From Bacillus sp. FJAT-29814 (lineage in GTDB: Bacteria > Bacillota > Bacilli > Bacillales > Cytobacillaceae), in NCBI RefSeq assembly GCF_001510715.1, contig NZ_LMTJ01000006.1, positions 313,704 to 377,703 of the forward strand: a stretch of 64,000 bases of DNA, in the 5' to 3' direction. Positions within the stretch are counted from its first letter, which is position 1. Every line of letters begins with the position of its first letter. Below are positions 1-9,187 of this stretch, one piece after another. A program made the position numbers and the translations under genes. The notes under the pieces are model-generated. The model made no database searches and was not told where the DNA came from. It was given only the letters and a program-made list of their open reading frames with translations.

Positions 1-8
1 GCGATTGC

Positions 9-731
9 ATGATTAATGTTCGTAATTTGTCTAAATCTTTCGGTGGACTTCAGGTTTTAAAAAATATCGATTTAGATGTGAAAGACAATGAAGTTGTCGT
101 TCTGATCGGGGCGAGCGGTTCAGGAAAGAGCACACTACTCCGTTGTTTAAACTTTTTGGAAACCGCTGAAGCTGGTGAAATTACCATCGGGGATGAAAAA
201 ATTAATCCGGCCACAACGAATTTGAATAAGATGAGAGAAAAAGTCGGAATGGTGTTTCAGCATTTTAACCTGTTCCCCCACATGACGGTGTTGGAAAATA
301 TTATCGAGGCTCCCGTCCATGTAAAAAAGATGGGGCGTGATCAAGCCACCACTCTGGCCGTGGAACTGCTTAAAAAAGTCGGGCTGCACGATAAGGCGCA
401 TTTCTACCCTGATCAATTGTCAGGCGGACAAAAACAACGTGTCGCGATTGCCAGGGCTCTGGCGATGCAGCCGAAAGTAATGCTGTTTGATGAGCCGACT
501 TCAGCCCTTGATCCCGAGCTTGTTGGGGAGGTCCTGCAGGTTATGAAGGATTTGGCCCTTGATGGCATGACGATGGTCATCGTGACCCACGAGATGGGCT
601 TCGCCAGAGAAGTGGCCAGCCGCGTTGTGATGCTCGCTGACGGCCATATTATAGAAGAAGGCAGGCCGGAGGAAATCTTTGCAAATCCAAAGCATGAGCG
701 GACGCAGAGGTTTTTAAACCAGATTTTATAA
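9..731 (+). CDS. Polar amino-acid ABC transporter, ATP-binding protein (GlnQ type)
   Basis: Cytoplasmic ATPase that powers uptake of a polar amino acid or cystine-like substrate. It has 240 residues, normal for the GlnQ/TcyC/ArtM family. Seen: Walker A GASGSGKS (residues 34-41), Q-loop FQHFNLFPH, signature LSGGQ, Walker B LFDEP, and H-loop VTHEMGFA. The ATG overlaps a TGA at 10-12 that would close a frame entering from the left edge. That is the usual ATGA coupling to an upstream permease, so permease and binding protein probably lie just outside the window. The exact substrate cannot be told from the ATPase. Confidence 0.93.
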   Translation: MINVRNLSKSFGGLQVLKNIDLDVKDNEVVVLIGASGSGKSTLLRCLNFLETAEAGEITIGDEKINPATTNLNKMREKVGMVFQHFNLFPHMTVLENIIEAPVHVKKMGRDQATTLAVELLKKVGLHDKAHFYPDQLSGGQKQRVAIARALAMQPKVMLFDEPTSALDPELVGEVLQVMKDLALDGMTMVIVTHEMGFAREVASRVVMLADGHIIEEGRPEEIFANPKHERTQRFLNQIL

Positions 732-800
732 TTATTTAATGAAAAAACATGGTACTTCGTTTAAGTCCATCGTATCACTGAAACATTGCGATCTTTGCGG

Positions 801-848
801 AATTTTTTCAAAAAGCGCCTGCCTCTACTATTTTAGGGGCTGGCGCTT
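801..848 (-). terminator. Terminator of the PhnA-like gene
   Basis: Hairpin AAGCGCC-x-GCC / GGC-x-GGCGCTT (813-848) between the converging ABC gene and phnA. Read on the minus strand it is followed by a T-rich run (801-812). It may also slow transcription from the left. Confidence 0.7.
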
Positions 849-868
849 CCCTTCGTGTTACTTGTTAT

Positions 869-1213
869 TTATACCTTTTTTACAAATTCAGATTTTAGTT
901 TCATCGCTCCGAATCCGTCAATTTTACAGTCAATATCATGATCACCTTCAACTAGGCGGATATTTTTAACTTTTGTACCTATTTTTAAAACGGAAGAACT
1001 CCCTTTCACTTTCAAATCTTTGATGACTGTTACAGAGTCTCCATCGGTTAAAACATTTCCATGTGCATCTTTAACGACTTTTTGGTCATTATTATTTTCC
1101 GGTGAAGATCCTGCAGCCCATTCATATGCACATTCCGGGCAAACTAGAAGACTTCCATCCTCGTATGTATATTCTGAATTACATTTTGGACAATTTGGTA
1201 AATTTGACATCAT
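869..1213 (-). CDS. PhnA/YjdM-family zinc-ribbon protein
   Basis: Small cytoplasmic protein of 113-114 residues. An N-terminal zinc ribbon has two CPxC pairs (CPKC near residue 8 and CPEC near residue 25), followed by the PhnA domain ending in [10 protein letters not shown]. The family was named after the phosphonate region of E. coli but its function is unknown; a phosphonate role should not be inferred. Two adjacent ATGs (1213 and 1210) follow a GGGAGG ribosome binding site. It stands alone with its own terminator. Confidence 0.85.
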   Translation of the reverse strand: MMSNLPNCPKCNSEYTYEDGSLLVCPECAYEWAAGSSPENNNDQKVVKDAHGNVLTDGDSVTVIKDLKVKGSSSVLKIGTKVKNIRLVEGDHDIDCKIDGFGAMKLKSEFVKKV

Positions 1214-1581
1214 ACATTCCTCCCGTACCTGGTACCACCCAGCTATGTTTGAAATAGTGGTATCCAGGGCGATATTTTCTAGCTACCATCCAGCATACCC
1301 CATATCTATTCCTTTTGCTAATAATCCAATTGTCATTACTCTCCTAATTATCCTACTTAAAGAGAGTCTTTTCGTTTATCAGGTGCTCCTCTTTAATACT
1401 TAGAATATTTTCCGGAATATTTTTAAAATATTGAACCCAAAAAGCTTAAAAAACCGTCTTCAATAATGGATACTATTCAATTATTAATTTTGCCAATTTT
1501 ATAATAATATTGAAATATTATCCAAATGCTTTATAGTAAAAAATAAGAGAAAAAATTACTAGACGGGGGCGCGTAGCTGAA
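1214..1581. other. Divergent spacer with a dyad and the efflux-operon promoter
   Basis: AT-rich spacer without a credible gene. It holds a bulged inverted repeat, CCTGGTACCAC (1228-1238) with GTGGTATCCAGG (1257-1268), which lies in the leader of the PhnA-like gene. It also holds the promoter listed at 1510-1537. I see nothing else. Confidence 0.5.
1510..1537 (+). promoter_or_regulatory. Probable sigma-A promoter of the efflux operon
   Basis: TTGAAA (1510-1515), 16-base spacer, TATAGT (1532-1537), about 45 bases before the first gene of the operon. Judged from the consensus only. Confidence 0.5.
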
Positions 1582-2811
1582 ATGATGAAAAAGAAAAAAG
1601 TTTGGATTTGGATTGTGTCATTACTTGTATTACTGGGGATTGGTGGAACGGTCACGTATTTTTTAACAAAGGGTGAAGCAAAAATGGCCGGTGGAGAAAC
1701 AGAAGCACCGCCCCTTACCGTTCAAAAAGCGAGCGAACGCGAACTGGCCCAATCGATCCTTGTAACTGGAAAAATAGTCCCGGAAAGTGAGCAGAAGATC
1801 TTTATCGAGCCCGAAAAAGGTGCGATTAAAGAAATGAAGGTGACTGAAAACCAGGCAGTCAAAGCCGGAGATGCCCTGCTAGTTTATGATTCTGCAAAAA
1901 TAGACACCGAGCTTGCTAGAGCAGTTCGAAGCAAGGACCTGCTTACGAGTAGAGCCAAAACGGAACAAAACCAAATTGCCGATGTAACGAAGCGCCATAA
2001 TGAGGCGAAAAAGAAGTTGTCATCAACAAGCTCCAACTCAGAGAGTACCGAAGAGGTTCCTGTAAGCCAAGAAACTGTCAATCAGCTCGCGAACGAAAAA
2101 ATTCAGCTGGAGATGCAATATGAAAGCACCAAATCGGAAATTGCCTCTGCTGAAGATCAAATAAAAGAGCTTAACGCTCAGAAAAATGCCATGACGGTTG
2201 TGAGCAAAATGGACGGGATTGTCGTTAAAGTCAATCCAAACGTTGCCAAGACGGAAGCCGGGTCAGCAGAACCAGTCATCCATATTATTTCAAGCCAGCC
2301 CTATAAAGTAATCGGGACGATGAGTGAATTTGATGCTGTCAAAATTCAGCATGGACAACCGGTCATTATTCGGCCTAAAGTCTTTAAGGACCGGGAATGG
2401 AAGGGTTCAATTGAATCTGTTTCACAATTTCCGACTGAGGATGGCGGTGGTGGCGGAGAATTCGGCCCCCCTGGCGGCGGCAATGTAACGATGTATCCGT
2501 TTAAAGTCGCCATTACCGATGATACCTCCGAGCTACGCCAAGGCTTCCATGTTTCGTTGGAAATTAAAGTCGGCGGCGGGCAAAAACCGCTCGTGGTCCC
2601 ACACCCGACACTGGTGGATGAAGGTGGCATCAAGGTTGTCTATGTTTTAGTAAATAAAAAGATTGAGCGTCGGGAAGTAAAGACAGGCGCTATGAACGAT
2701 GAATTCATTGAAATTACTGAAGGAGTAAAGCAAGGTGAACTGGTCGTGATTACGCCGAATGAACAAATGCATGACGGAATGGAAGTGACCTCCTTTGATG
2801 AAATTGAATAA
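1582..2811 (+). CDS. Efflux periplasmic-adaptor-type (HlyD/MacA/YknX) membrane fusion protein
   Basis: Membrane-anchored adaptor of a tripartite-like exporter; in Gram-positives such proteins (YknX) work with a MacB-type ABC pair. 409 residues: N-terminal transmembrane helix (about 8-29), lipoyl-like domain (about 45-100), coiled-coil hairpin (about 110-205), then beta-barrel and membrane-proximal domains. A Gly/Pro-rich loop lies near residue 295. The GGGGG-like ribosome site at 1565-1569 is rather far from the ATG pair at 1582/1585. First gene of a three-gene operon; the substrate may be a peptide or toxin, but this is not visible in the sequence. Confidence 0.9.
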   Translation: MMKKKKVWIWIVSLLVLLGIGGTVTYFLTKGEAKMAGGETEAPPLTVQKASERELAQSILVTGKIVPESEQKIFIEPEKGAIKEMKVTENQAVKAGDALLVYDSAKIDTELARAVRSKDLLTSRAKTEQNQIADVTKRHNEAKKKLSSTSSNSESTEEVPVSQETVNQLANEKIQLEMQYESTKSEIASAEDQIKELNAQKNAMTVVSKMDGIVVKVNPNVAKTEAGSAEPVIHIISSQPYKVIGTMSEFDAVKIQHGQPVIIRPKVFKDREWKGSIESVSQFPTEDGGGGGEFGPPGGGNVTMYPFKVAITDDTSELRQGFHVSLEIKVGGGQKPLVVPHPTLVDEGGIKVVYVLVNKKIERREVKTGAMNDEFIEITEGVKQGELVVITPNEQMHDGMEVTSFDEIE

Positions 2812-3478
2812 TATCACCAAAGTTTACGGCAAGGGTTCACTTGAAGTTCCTGTATTACATGGAATAGATCTGACGGTTGAAGATGGGGAATTTATTGCGA
2901 TTATGGGACCCTCGGGATCCGGGAAGTCGACATTAATGAATATTATTGGCTTTTTGGATTACCCAACAGCCGGAACATATGAATTAAATGGTGAAGTGAT
3001 CAGCTCCGCGAAAGAAAGCGTGCTGGCCCGATTGCGCAATGAGCATATCGGCTTTGTTTTTCAACAGTTCTTCATGTTTCCAAGGGATAATGCGTTGAAA
3101 AATGTCGCCTCCCCGCTCATTTATGCCGGTGTTTCCAAACGGGAACGAACCGAACGGGCCAAGCAGATGCTAACAAAGGTGGGCTTGGAAGATCGGATGA
3201 AGCATTTGCCGAGTGAATTATCGGGGGGGCAGAAGCAGCGGGTCGCCATTGCCAGGGCACTTGTTAACAATCCCTCGATTTTGTTAGCGGATGAACCCAC
3301 CGGAGCGCTTGATTCGAAAACAAGTGCCCAAATCATGAAGCTGTTTACCCAACTAAACGAAGAAGGCAAAACCGTTATTATTGTTACCCACGAAGAGGAA
3401 ATTGCCGCTTACGCCGATCGGATTATTACGATAAAAGATGGGATGATTACTGATGACCGGAAAGTGGTGGCTTCATGA
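2798..3478 (+). CDS. MacB/YknY-type ABC transporter ATP-binding protein
   Basis: Cytoplasmic ATPase partner of the permease that follows. About 226 residues with Walker A GPSGSGKS, signature LSGGQ, Walker B LLADEPTGALD and H-loop VTHEEE. The TGALD after Walker B is typical of the LolD/MacB/FtsE class. I choose the ATG at 2798 rather than the TTG at 2795. It overlaps the adaptor gene by 14 bases, and its TGA overlaps the permease ATG (ATGA at 3475-3478), so all three are translationally coupled. Confidence 0.93.
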   Translation: MKLNNITKVYGKGSLEVPVLHGIDLTVEDGEFIAIMGPSGSGKSTLMNIIGFLDYPTAGTYELNGEVISSAKESVLARLRNEHIGFVFQQFFMFPRDNALKNVASPLIYAGVSKRERTERAKQMLTKVGLEDRMKHLPSELSGGQKQRVAIARALVNNPSILLADEPTGALDSKTSAQIMKLFTQLNEEGKTVIIVTHEEEIAAYADRIITIKDGMITDDRKVVAS

Positions 3479-4680
3479 ATATTTGGGAAAGCTTCAAAAT
3501 CGCCCTTTCCTCGATTTGGAACCATAAGGTCCGGTCGATTTTAACGATGCTTGGCATCATCATCGGTGTGGCCGCGGTTATCATTATTGTTGCAATTGGA
3601 CAGGGCACAAGGACACAGATGACAAATGAATTGTTTGGCACCGATAAGAATGCCATCCAATTTTACTATGAATACACCCCACCTGAGGGTGAGGAGCCTA
3701 CGTTTTGGATGGAGCCGGAACTGACGAGCGAAGACGTGCAAACATTGGCTGAGGTGCCCGGCGTAAAAGCGGTTATCGCCACCAATCAAGGCTGGGGTCA
3801 GATGGTACGAAATGATGTCCAAGGGGATATGCAGATCACTGGTGTCGGAGGTGAATACTTCTTAGCCAGAAAAATTCACGTCCTTGAAGGGCGGGCTTTC
3901 TACGCTGCCGATAACGACGGCCTAAATCGTGTGGTGATGATTGATACAATCGCCAGAAAGAAATTTTTCAAAGAAACTGAAAATCCCATCGGTGAAATCA
4001 TTGATTTAAATGGCAATCCGTATAAAGTGGTCGGTGTTTATGAGTCGCCGATTCCTGAGCAATTCCGTAATAAGGAAACGGGCGAAATGATGATGCCGCG
4101 CGCCGTGATCTCGATGATGTTTGGCAATCGAGAAATTGAGCAATTGTCCGTGATTGCCAGCGACCCTGAACAGGTTTCCGAAACGGGAAGGCTGGCGGCC
4201 GAGACGCTTACGGAAAAGAAAGGGCTTGAAGACGGACGGTATAGGACCAACAGCTTCGAGGATTATGAAAAAGAATTAAACAAGATGATTTCATTATTGA
4301 CCTTGCTTATTGGGAGTATTGCCGGGATTTCCCTGTTAGTAGGCGGCATTGGCGTCATGAACATCATGCTAGTATCGGTAACGGAACGTACAAGAGAAAT
4401 TGGGCTTCGAAAAGCAATCGGGGCGACACGAAAAAAGATCCTTCTACAATTTCTAATCGAGGCAATCACGTTAACCTCGTTAGGTGGTCTGATTGGAATG
4501 GGCTTAGCGGCAATCGGAACCATCCTTGTATCCAAACTTTCTCCAATTTCCGCATCCATGAGCCCGTTAATTGTGCTGATTGGCATTAGTTTTTCTGCTC
4601 TTATCGGCATCATTTTCGGCCTGCTTCCGGCCAATAAAGCATCAAAGCTTAGTCCGATTGATGCATTAAGATATGAATAA
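3475..4680 (+). CDS. MacB/YknZ-type ABC transporter permease (FtsX family)
   Basis: Membrane permease of 401 residues with the MacB layout: TM1 (about 20-43), a large extracellular MacB_PCD domain (about 50-265), then three C-terminal helices of the FtsX domain. The conserved cytoplasmic stretch TREIGLRKAIGATRKKI is visible. It ends in the family-typical SPIDALRYE. With the two upstream genes it forms an export or mechanotransmission system, probably against an antimicrobial or self-made toxin (inference). Confidence 0.92.
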   Translation: MNIWESFKIALSSIWNHKVRSILTMLGIIIGVAAVIIIVAIGQGTRTQMTNELFGTDKNAIQFYYEYTPPEGEEPTFWMEPELTSEDVQTLAEVPGVKAVIATNQGWGQMVRNDVQGDMQITGVGGEYFLARKIHVLEGRAFYAADNDGLNRVVMIDTIARKKFFKETENPIGEIIDLNGNPYKVVGVYESPIPEQFRNKETGEMMMPRAVISMMFGNREIEQLSVIASDPEQVSETGRLAAETLTEKKGLEDGRYRTNSFEDYEKELNKMISLLTLLIGSIAGISLLVGGIGVMNIMLVSVTERTREIGLRKAIGATRKKILLQFLIEAITLTSLGGLIGMGLAAIGTILVSKLSPISASMSPLIVLIGISFSALIGIIFGLLPANKASKLSPIDALRYE

Positions 4681-4684
4681 GAAA

Positions 4685-4715
4685 AACCGAGGATTTTTTC
4701 CTCGGTTCTTTTTAT
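4685..4715. terminator. Bidirectional terminator between efflux operon and czcD
   Basis: AACCGAGG (4685-4692) pairs with CCTCGGTT (4700-4707), with T-runs on both sides. It serves the converging permease and cation-efflux genes. Confidence 0.85.
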
Positions 4716-4716
4716 T

Positions 4717-5658
4717 CTAATTACACGTGCCGTGTGGGCTCGGGCAGCCAACGGCGTCTTTTTCAACTTGGATGGTACTGTGCTCAATATGAAATTCGTC
4801 ATGGAGGATTTTTTGCGATTGGGCTAGGATTTCATCGTGCACGCCGCCGTCTGTAATCGTAATATGGCAGCTTAACACTGGATAACCGGAGGTAATCGTC
4901 CAGATATGCAAATCATGGACTTCCTTTACAAACGGAATCTTGCCGAGCGCAACCTTTACTTGGTTCATATCGATTTGCGTCGGCGCCCCCTCCATTAAAA
5001 TATGGAACGAATCTTTTGTGACACGATAGCCGCTGATCAAAATCAACACGGCGACAATGATGCTAGCAATCGGGTCTGCGATGCCCCAACCGAAAAACAT
5101 GATGAGTAATGCAGCCACGATTGCCCCGACAGAGCCGAGCATATCGCCAAGCACGTGAAGAAAGGCGCTACGGACATTAAGATTTTCATCCTTGTCGCCC
5201 CGCATTAGAATCCAGGCGGCAACAATGTTTACAATCAGGCCGGTCACAGATATAATCAGCATTCCTGTACTTTGAATCTCTGGCGGTGCGAAAAAGCGTT
5301 GGAAAGCTTCATAGAAAATGTAAATTGAAATCAGAATAAGCGTTAACCCGTTTAGTGCGGCGGCGATAATTTCAAACCGCTTGTAGCCGTACGTTTTTTC
5401 CTGCGAAACCTGTTTTTCCCCAAGCTTGATGGCGAAAAAACTCAAACCCAATGCCGCAGCGTCGCTTAGCATATGGCCTGCGTCCGAGAGCAGCGCCAGG
5501 CTGTTCGTTAACAATCCGCCGATGACTTCTACGACCATGAATGCGGCAATTAAGATAAAGGCGCTGAATAAAGCCTTTTTATTATTGCTGCTATGTGAAT
5601 GGCCATGCGAGTGGCCGTGTGAGTGTCCATGTCCATGATGGTGATGATGGTGCCCCAT
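4717..5658 (-). CDS. czcD: CDF-family zinc/cobalt/cadmium efflux protein CzcD
   Basis: Proton-coupled exporter of divalent metals in the cell membrane. 313 residues. A very His-rich N-terminus (six His then GH/SH repeats within the first 22 residues), six transmembrane helices, and the HxxxD metal sites (SDAGHMLSD in TM2, HVLGDMLGS in TM5). A C-terminal cytoplasmic domain ends with a CPSPHGTC tail that could also bind metal. The GGGGGG ribosome site sits about 7 bases before the ATG. Same strand and downstream of cadC-cadA, so part of a metal-resistance block. Confidence 0.93.
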   Translation of the reverse strand: MGHHHHHHGHGHSHGHSHGHSHSSNNKKALFSAFILIAAFMVVEVIGGLLTNSLALLSDAGHMLSDAAALGLSFFAIKLGEKQVSQEKTYGYKRFEIIAAALNGLTLILISIYIFYEAFQRFFAPPEIQSTGMLIISVTGLIVNIVAAWILMRGDKDENLNVRSAFLHVLGDMLGSVGAIVAALLIMFFGWGIADPIASIIVAVLILISGYRVTKDSFHILMEGAPTQIDMNQVKVALGKIPFVKEVHDLHIWTITSGYPVLSCHITITDGGVHDEILAQSQKILHDEFHIEHSTIQVEKDAVGCPSPHGTCN

Positions 5659-5800
5659 GTTTATCCCCCCATGAGCCTTTTTGTTTCTGGCTCAACTATT
5701 TTTCTCTAAATCGAAAAAGTTACGATTATCGCTAGTTTTTTCCTATCTTAATAATTCGATACATCCCGCCGAATAAGACGGGGGTGTTAAAAAGGTAATT

Positions 5801-5915
5801 TATCCGCGGGAAAATTGAACATATCCGCGATTATTTCAATATATCCGCGTAGTTTTTAATATATCCGCGTTTAAGTTCAAGATATCCGCGAAAAATTAAA
5901 TATATCCGCGAACTC
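5801..5915. repeat. Short-period array, word TATCCGCG every 20-21 bases, six copies
   Basis: TATCCGCG starts at 5801, 5822, 5842, 5862, 5883 and 5903 (spacings 21, 20, 20, 21, 20). The sequence between words is AT-rich and unconserved. It lies directly after the cadA stop codon, between cadA and czcD. It is one of six arrays of this kind in the window and the only one that is not exactly 21-periodic. Confidence 0.9.
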
Positions 5916-5920
5916 CTAAA

Positions 5921-7984
5921 TTACTCCTTTACCCGTAACAGCCGTAACCCGTTCAATGTGACAATCAAGGTCATCCCCATATCGGCGAAAATCGCAATCC
6001 ATAGGGTTAGCCAGCCGGGAACGACCAGCAACAACGCCAGAAATTTCACAACAAGTGATAAAGCAATATTTTGTTTGATAATCCGTAATGTTTTCCGGCT
6101 TAGTTTGATCGTAAACGGCAACTTATCGAGGTCATCGTTCATTAGCGCGACATCGGCTGTTTCCAGCGCAGTGTCGGTTCCGGCGCCGCCCATCGCGATT
6201 CCCACACTAGCTGCCGCCAGTGCCGGAGCATCATTGACGCCATCGCCGACCATTGCCACTCTTCCAAACTGCGACTTTAGCCTTTTAATGAAATCTAATT
6301 TTTCCTGTGGCAACAGTTCTGCTTCAATTCCGGTGACTCCGACTTGACGCCCGATTGCCTCGGCAGCTGCCCGGTTATCGCCTGTCAGCATAATAGTCTG
6401 CTGTATGCCAAGTTTGTGTATCTGTTGGATCACACCACGGCTTGTTTCGCGAATCTCATCGGCAACGGCAATCAGGCCAAGGATTTCACTTTGGCTCCCG
6501 GCAATCATCACCGTTTTACCTTGATTTTGTAGATCAGTGATTTGGCCCAAGATGTTGCTAGGGATTTCAGTGAACAGTTTCGTATTGCCAACTTGATACT
6601 CAACCCCGTTAACCGATCCTCGTATACCTTTTCCAGTAAATGAGGAAAAGTCTTCAACCTGATAGTCTGCGTATCGGCCAGCTTTTTTGATAATCGCTGA
6701 AGCAAGAGGGTGCTGGGATTTGGCCTCAAGCGCTGCTATTTTTTCTAACAAACTCTCATCATCGCTAAAATTGATAAAATCCGTTACAGCCGGCACCCCT
6801 TTTGTCAACGTGCCAGTTTTGTCAAAAGCGATCGCCTTTAACGCTCCGGCTTCTTCCAAAAAGCTGCCACCTTTGATTAAGACGCCTTTGCGGGCGGCAT
6901 TGCCGATCGCGGTCACGATGGAAACGGGAGTTGAGATGACTAACGCACATGGGCAGCCGACCACGAGTACCGCTAACCCTTGATAGATCCATTGCTGCCA
7001 ATCGACCCCAAACAACAGCGGTGGGACAATGGCGACCAATGCTGCAACTATCATAATGACTGGTGTGTAGTACTTGGCAAACTTGTCAACAAACTGCTGG
7101 GACGGGGCCTTCTCCGCCTGCGCCTCTTCGACAAGATGAATGATTTTGGCAATCGTCGTATCATCGCTTAGCTTGGTGACTTTAATTTTCAAAAAGCCTT
7201 CTTCATTTAAGGTTCCGGCAAACACTTCGTCATCGATTGATTTTTCAACCGGCACGGACTCGCCAGTGATGGCCGCCTGATTGACGGCTGACGCCCCCCC
7301 AATGACGACTCCGTCCATGGCAATCCGTTGGCCGTGTTTCACAAGCATAATATCGCCGACTTCGATGTCTTCTGCCTTCAGTAATATTTCCTGACCGTTC
7401 CTGATTACCAGCGCCTCCGATGGCGCAAGCTCCATCAACGATCGAATCGAGGCCCGCGCTTTATCCATTGAATAGCCCTCCAGCACCTCGCTGATGGCGA
7501 ATAGGATGACGACCACTGCGCCTTCACTCCATTCACCGATGATGGCTGCGCCGATAATCGCGATGGTCATTAGTGTTTTCATATCAAACTCGAAGCGAGT
7601 TAAATTTTTCAATCCTGTTTTAAACAGCGGGTAGCCTCCCAGTAAAATTGCTGCGGCGAACAGGAGGTTTTCGTTAATGAGATAGCCGGCCATCAGGAGG
7701 GCCATTGACAGCCCAAGCAGGCCGTAGCGTTTCCATATTGGCTCCTTTGCTTGTGCCGGCAGCTTATCTTTTTCTGGATAAATAGTTAATTTTTCAAAAG
7801 CGCCTGCTTCATGCAGTTCTTCAATTGTGGCGTTACCGTAGACTGTCAGTTTGGAAGCGCCAAAGTTTACTTGTGCATCGACAACACCATCCAGGTGTTT
7901 TACGTTCTTTTCGAACTTGGCGGCACAGCTCGTTCAGGAAAAACCTTGGACACGGTACACTTGTTTTTCGATTGCTTCACCCAC
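5921..7984 (-). CDS. cadA: CadA-type Cd/Zn/Pb-exporting P1B ATPase with an in-frame TGA at a metal-binding Cys
   Basis: Membrane ATPase that pumps Cd(II)/Zn(II)/Pb(II) out. The full frame runs from a GTG at 7984 (ribosome site GAGGTG 7 bases upstream, overlapping the cadC stop) and is 687 codons. It has an N-terminal HMA domain, the CPC motif in the transmembrane channel (about 344-346), DKTGT with Asp about 388, and [10 protein letters not shown]. Codon 17 is TGA, in the context VQGF-S-stop-T-S-C-A-A-K. Homologues have GFxCxxC here, so the stop replaces the first Cys. The frame stays open on both sides. The only later ATG (7705, codon 94) lacks a ribosome site. Selenocysteine, a disabling mutation or an HMA-less product are all possible. 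Confidence 0.85.
7934..7936 (-). other. In-frame TGA codon 17 of cadA (candidate selenocysteine or nonsense codon)
   Basis: TGA replaces the first Cys codon of the HMA-domain CxxC; the second Cys (TGT) is intact. A small hairpin GTTC-GAAAA-GAAC starts 17 bases after the TGA. This is only a weak resemblance to a bacterial SECIS, and it may simply encode the conserved KFEKN stretch. Confidence 0.8.
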
Positions 7985-8348
7985 GAGTTGTCACCTCTTC
8001 CTGGTGCTCGAAGGCAATATGGATTAATTGTTTTACATGGTCATCGTCGAGGGAATAATATACAAGCTTGCCCTCTTTTCGATATTTGGCGAGGCCAAGA
8101 TTTTTCAGATGCCTCAGGTGATGGGATGCTGTTGCGGTTGTGGCGCCAACAATATGGGCCACGTCGCAAACGCACAGTTCATCCTCAAGCGTCAGGGCGT
8201 AGGCTATTTTCATCCGTGTTTCGTCGGATAGTGCTTTAAAAAGTTTGGTCACTTCGAGTACATGGTTGTTTTTTTGCAGTTGTTCCTGAACTCTTGCCGT
8301 TTTCTCACTATCGACGCAGGCAACCTCGCAAACATCGCGCTCTTTCAT
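7977..8348 (-). CDS. cadC: CadC-type ArsR/SmtB metal-responsive repressor
   Basis: Cytoplasmic winged-helix repressor released from DNA by Cd/Pb/Zn. Taken from the ATG at 8348 it is 123 residues, matching CadC of plasmid pI258 (about 122). The further-upstream in-frame ATGs fall inside the operator. Metal ligands are visible: Cys7 and Cys11 (CEVAC) plus Cys59 and Cys61 (ELCVCD). The recognition helix is around ATTATASHHLRHLKNLG. The ribosome site AAGGTGG lies close to the ATG. Its stop overlaps the cadA GTG start by 8 bases, so repressor and pump are co-translated. Confidence 0.92.
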   Translation of the reverse strand: MKERDVCEVACVDSEKTARVQEQLQKNNHVLEVTKLFKALSDETRMKIAYALTLEDELCVCDVAHIVGATTATASHHLRHLKNLGLAKYRKEGKLVYYSLDDDHVKQLIHIAFEHQEEVTTRG

Positions 8349-8363
8349 ACTGCCACCTTCTTC

Positions 8364-8415
8364 ATTCAAATGTTCGTTTGAATATATCATATTCAAACAG
8401 TGGTTTGAATGTCAA
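8364..8415 (-). promoter_or_regulatory. cad promoter with two CadC-type operators
   Basis: Minus-strand promoter TTGACA (8410-8415), 18-base spacer, TATGAT (8386-8391). The spacer is filled by a dyad ATTCAAAC-N4-GTTTGAAT (8391-8410). A second dyad ATTCAAA-N6-TTTGAAT lies at 8364-8383, just downstream of the -10. Both resemble known CadC operators, so repression would block polymerase directly. Confidence 0.8.
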
Positions 8416-8643
8416 TAAAATTGTTAAGTTTTTGGAAAAAATATTCTAACGCATGTTTGAATGTTTGTTTTGAGGAAGAGGAAAATTATCTGAGCAAATA
8501 AAAGGGAGGAATTCGCAAATAAATCGACCGTTTGTGTGAATTAAAAAGGAAGCCTTTATCCTGACGGTAAAAATCCAAAAGGATAATCACTATCTAAAAT
8601 AGAATATTATTATTAACCAATCTTACTTTCGAGAGGGATAAGC

Positions 8644-9024
8644 ATGAGACTAACGCACACGCGGCTTTTGGTGAATAATTATCGGGACTGCTATCATTTT
8701 TATAAAGATATTCTAGCTTTTGAGTGTACCTGGGGTGATGAACATTCGAATTATGCCCAGTTTCGGGTCGGGGGCACCCAGCTTGCACTATTTGATAAGG
8801 CACAAATGCTTGAAGATGTGGGTGAAATAAATAATTCAACAACAGTTCCATTAAACGAAGTCGTGTTAATTTTTGCTGTGGATGATGTCGATGAAATCTA
8901 TTATTCTTTAAAATCGAAGGTGTCGTTTATAACGGAGCCGCACGACAGAGAAGATTGGGGCATAAGGGCTGCCCATTTTCGCGATCCGAATGGGACCTTA
9001 ATTGAAATTAATAAAAATATTTAG
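8644..9024 (+). CDS. VOC-family (glyoxalase/bleomycin-resistance fold) protein
   Basis: Single-domain vicinal-oxygen-chelate protein of 126 residues. The opening LTHTRLLVNNYRDCYHFY, the beta-alpha-beta-beta-beta pattern and the closing FRDPNGTLIEI are typical. The reaction is unknown; members include glyoxalase-like enzymes, dioxygenases and antibiotic-binding proteins. Ribosome site GAGAGGG lies before the ATG. It stands alone, with no clear terminator; a 21-base array starts 28 bases after the stop. Confidence 0.85.
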   Translation: MRLTHTRLLVNNYRDCYHFYKDILAFECTWGDEHSNYAQFRVGGTQLALFDKAQMLEDVGEINNSTTVPLNEVVLIFAVDDVDEIYYSLKSKVSFITEPHDREDWGIRAAHFRDPNGTLIEINKNI

Positions 9025-9052
9025 GTCTCTGATTTGAGTTATGGATCGGTTT

Positions 9053-9178
9053 GGCGAAAACATTCAGGGATACGGCGAAATGTGCTTAGTATTCGGCGAA
9101 ATACCATCACGGTTCGGCGAAATAAACTAAGAAATCAGCGAAAACAAAAGCCAATTTGACGAAATACCAAGAAGGAGA
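9053..9178. repeat. 21-base-period array, word GGCGAAA, six units
   Basis: GGCGAA or a one-base variant (agcgaa, gacgaa) starts at 9053, 9074, 9095, 9116, 9137 and 9158: an exact 21-base step. Preceded by TTY, giving TTCGGCGAA, nearly a palindrome. The other 12-14 bases of each unit are unconserved. It lies between the VOC gene and the chrA terminator. Confidence 0.92.
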
Positions 9179-9187
9179 CCGATTCTT

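Noticed and set aside
739..969. 76-codon frame after the amino-acid ABC gene
   Set aside because: Runs through the terminator hairpin and into the opposite strand of the PhnA-like gene; Cys/Phe-rich product of no known kind.
1020..1403. 127-codon plus frame antisense to the PhnA-like gene
   Set aside because: Shadow of the minus-strand gene, no ribosome site, no family resemblance.
5760..5790. Terminator hairpin CCCG...CGGG between the 5801 array and czcD
   Set aside because: Short, large loop, no T-run; not convincing.
5921..7705. cadA as a naturally HMA-less 594-residue protein
   Set aside because: The ATG at 7705 has no ribosome site, and a well-preserved HMA domain with proper GTG start lies upstream in frame; kept only as an alternative.
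7811..8239. 142-codon plus frame opposite cadA/cadC
   Set aside because: Antisense shadow with Cys/Arg-rich random composition.
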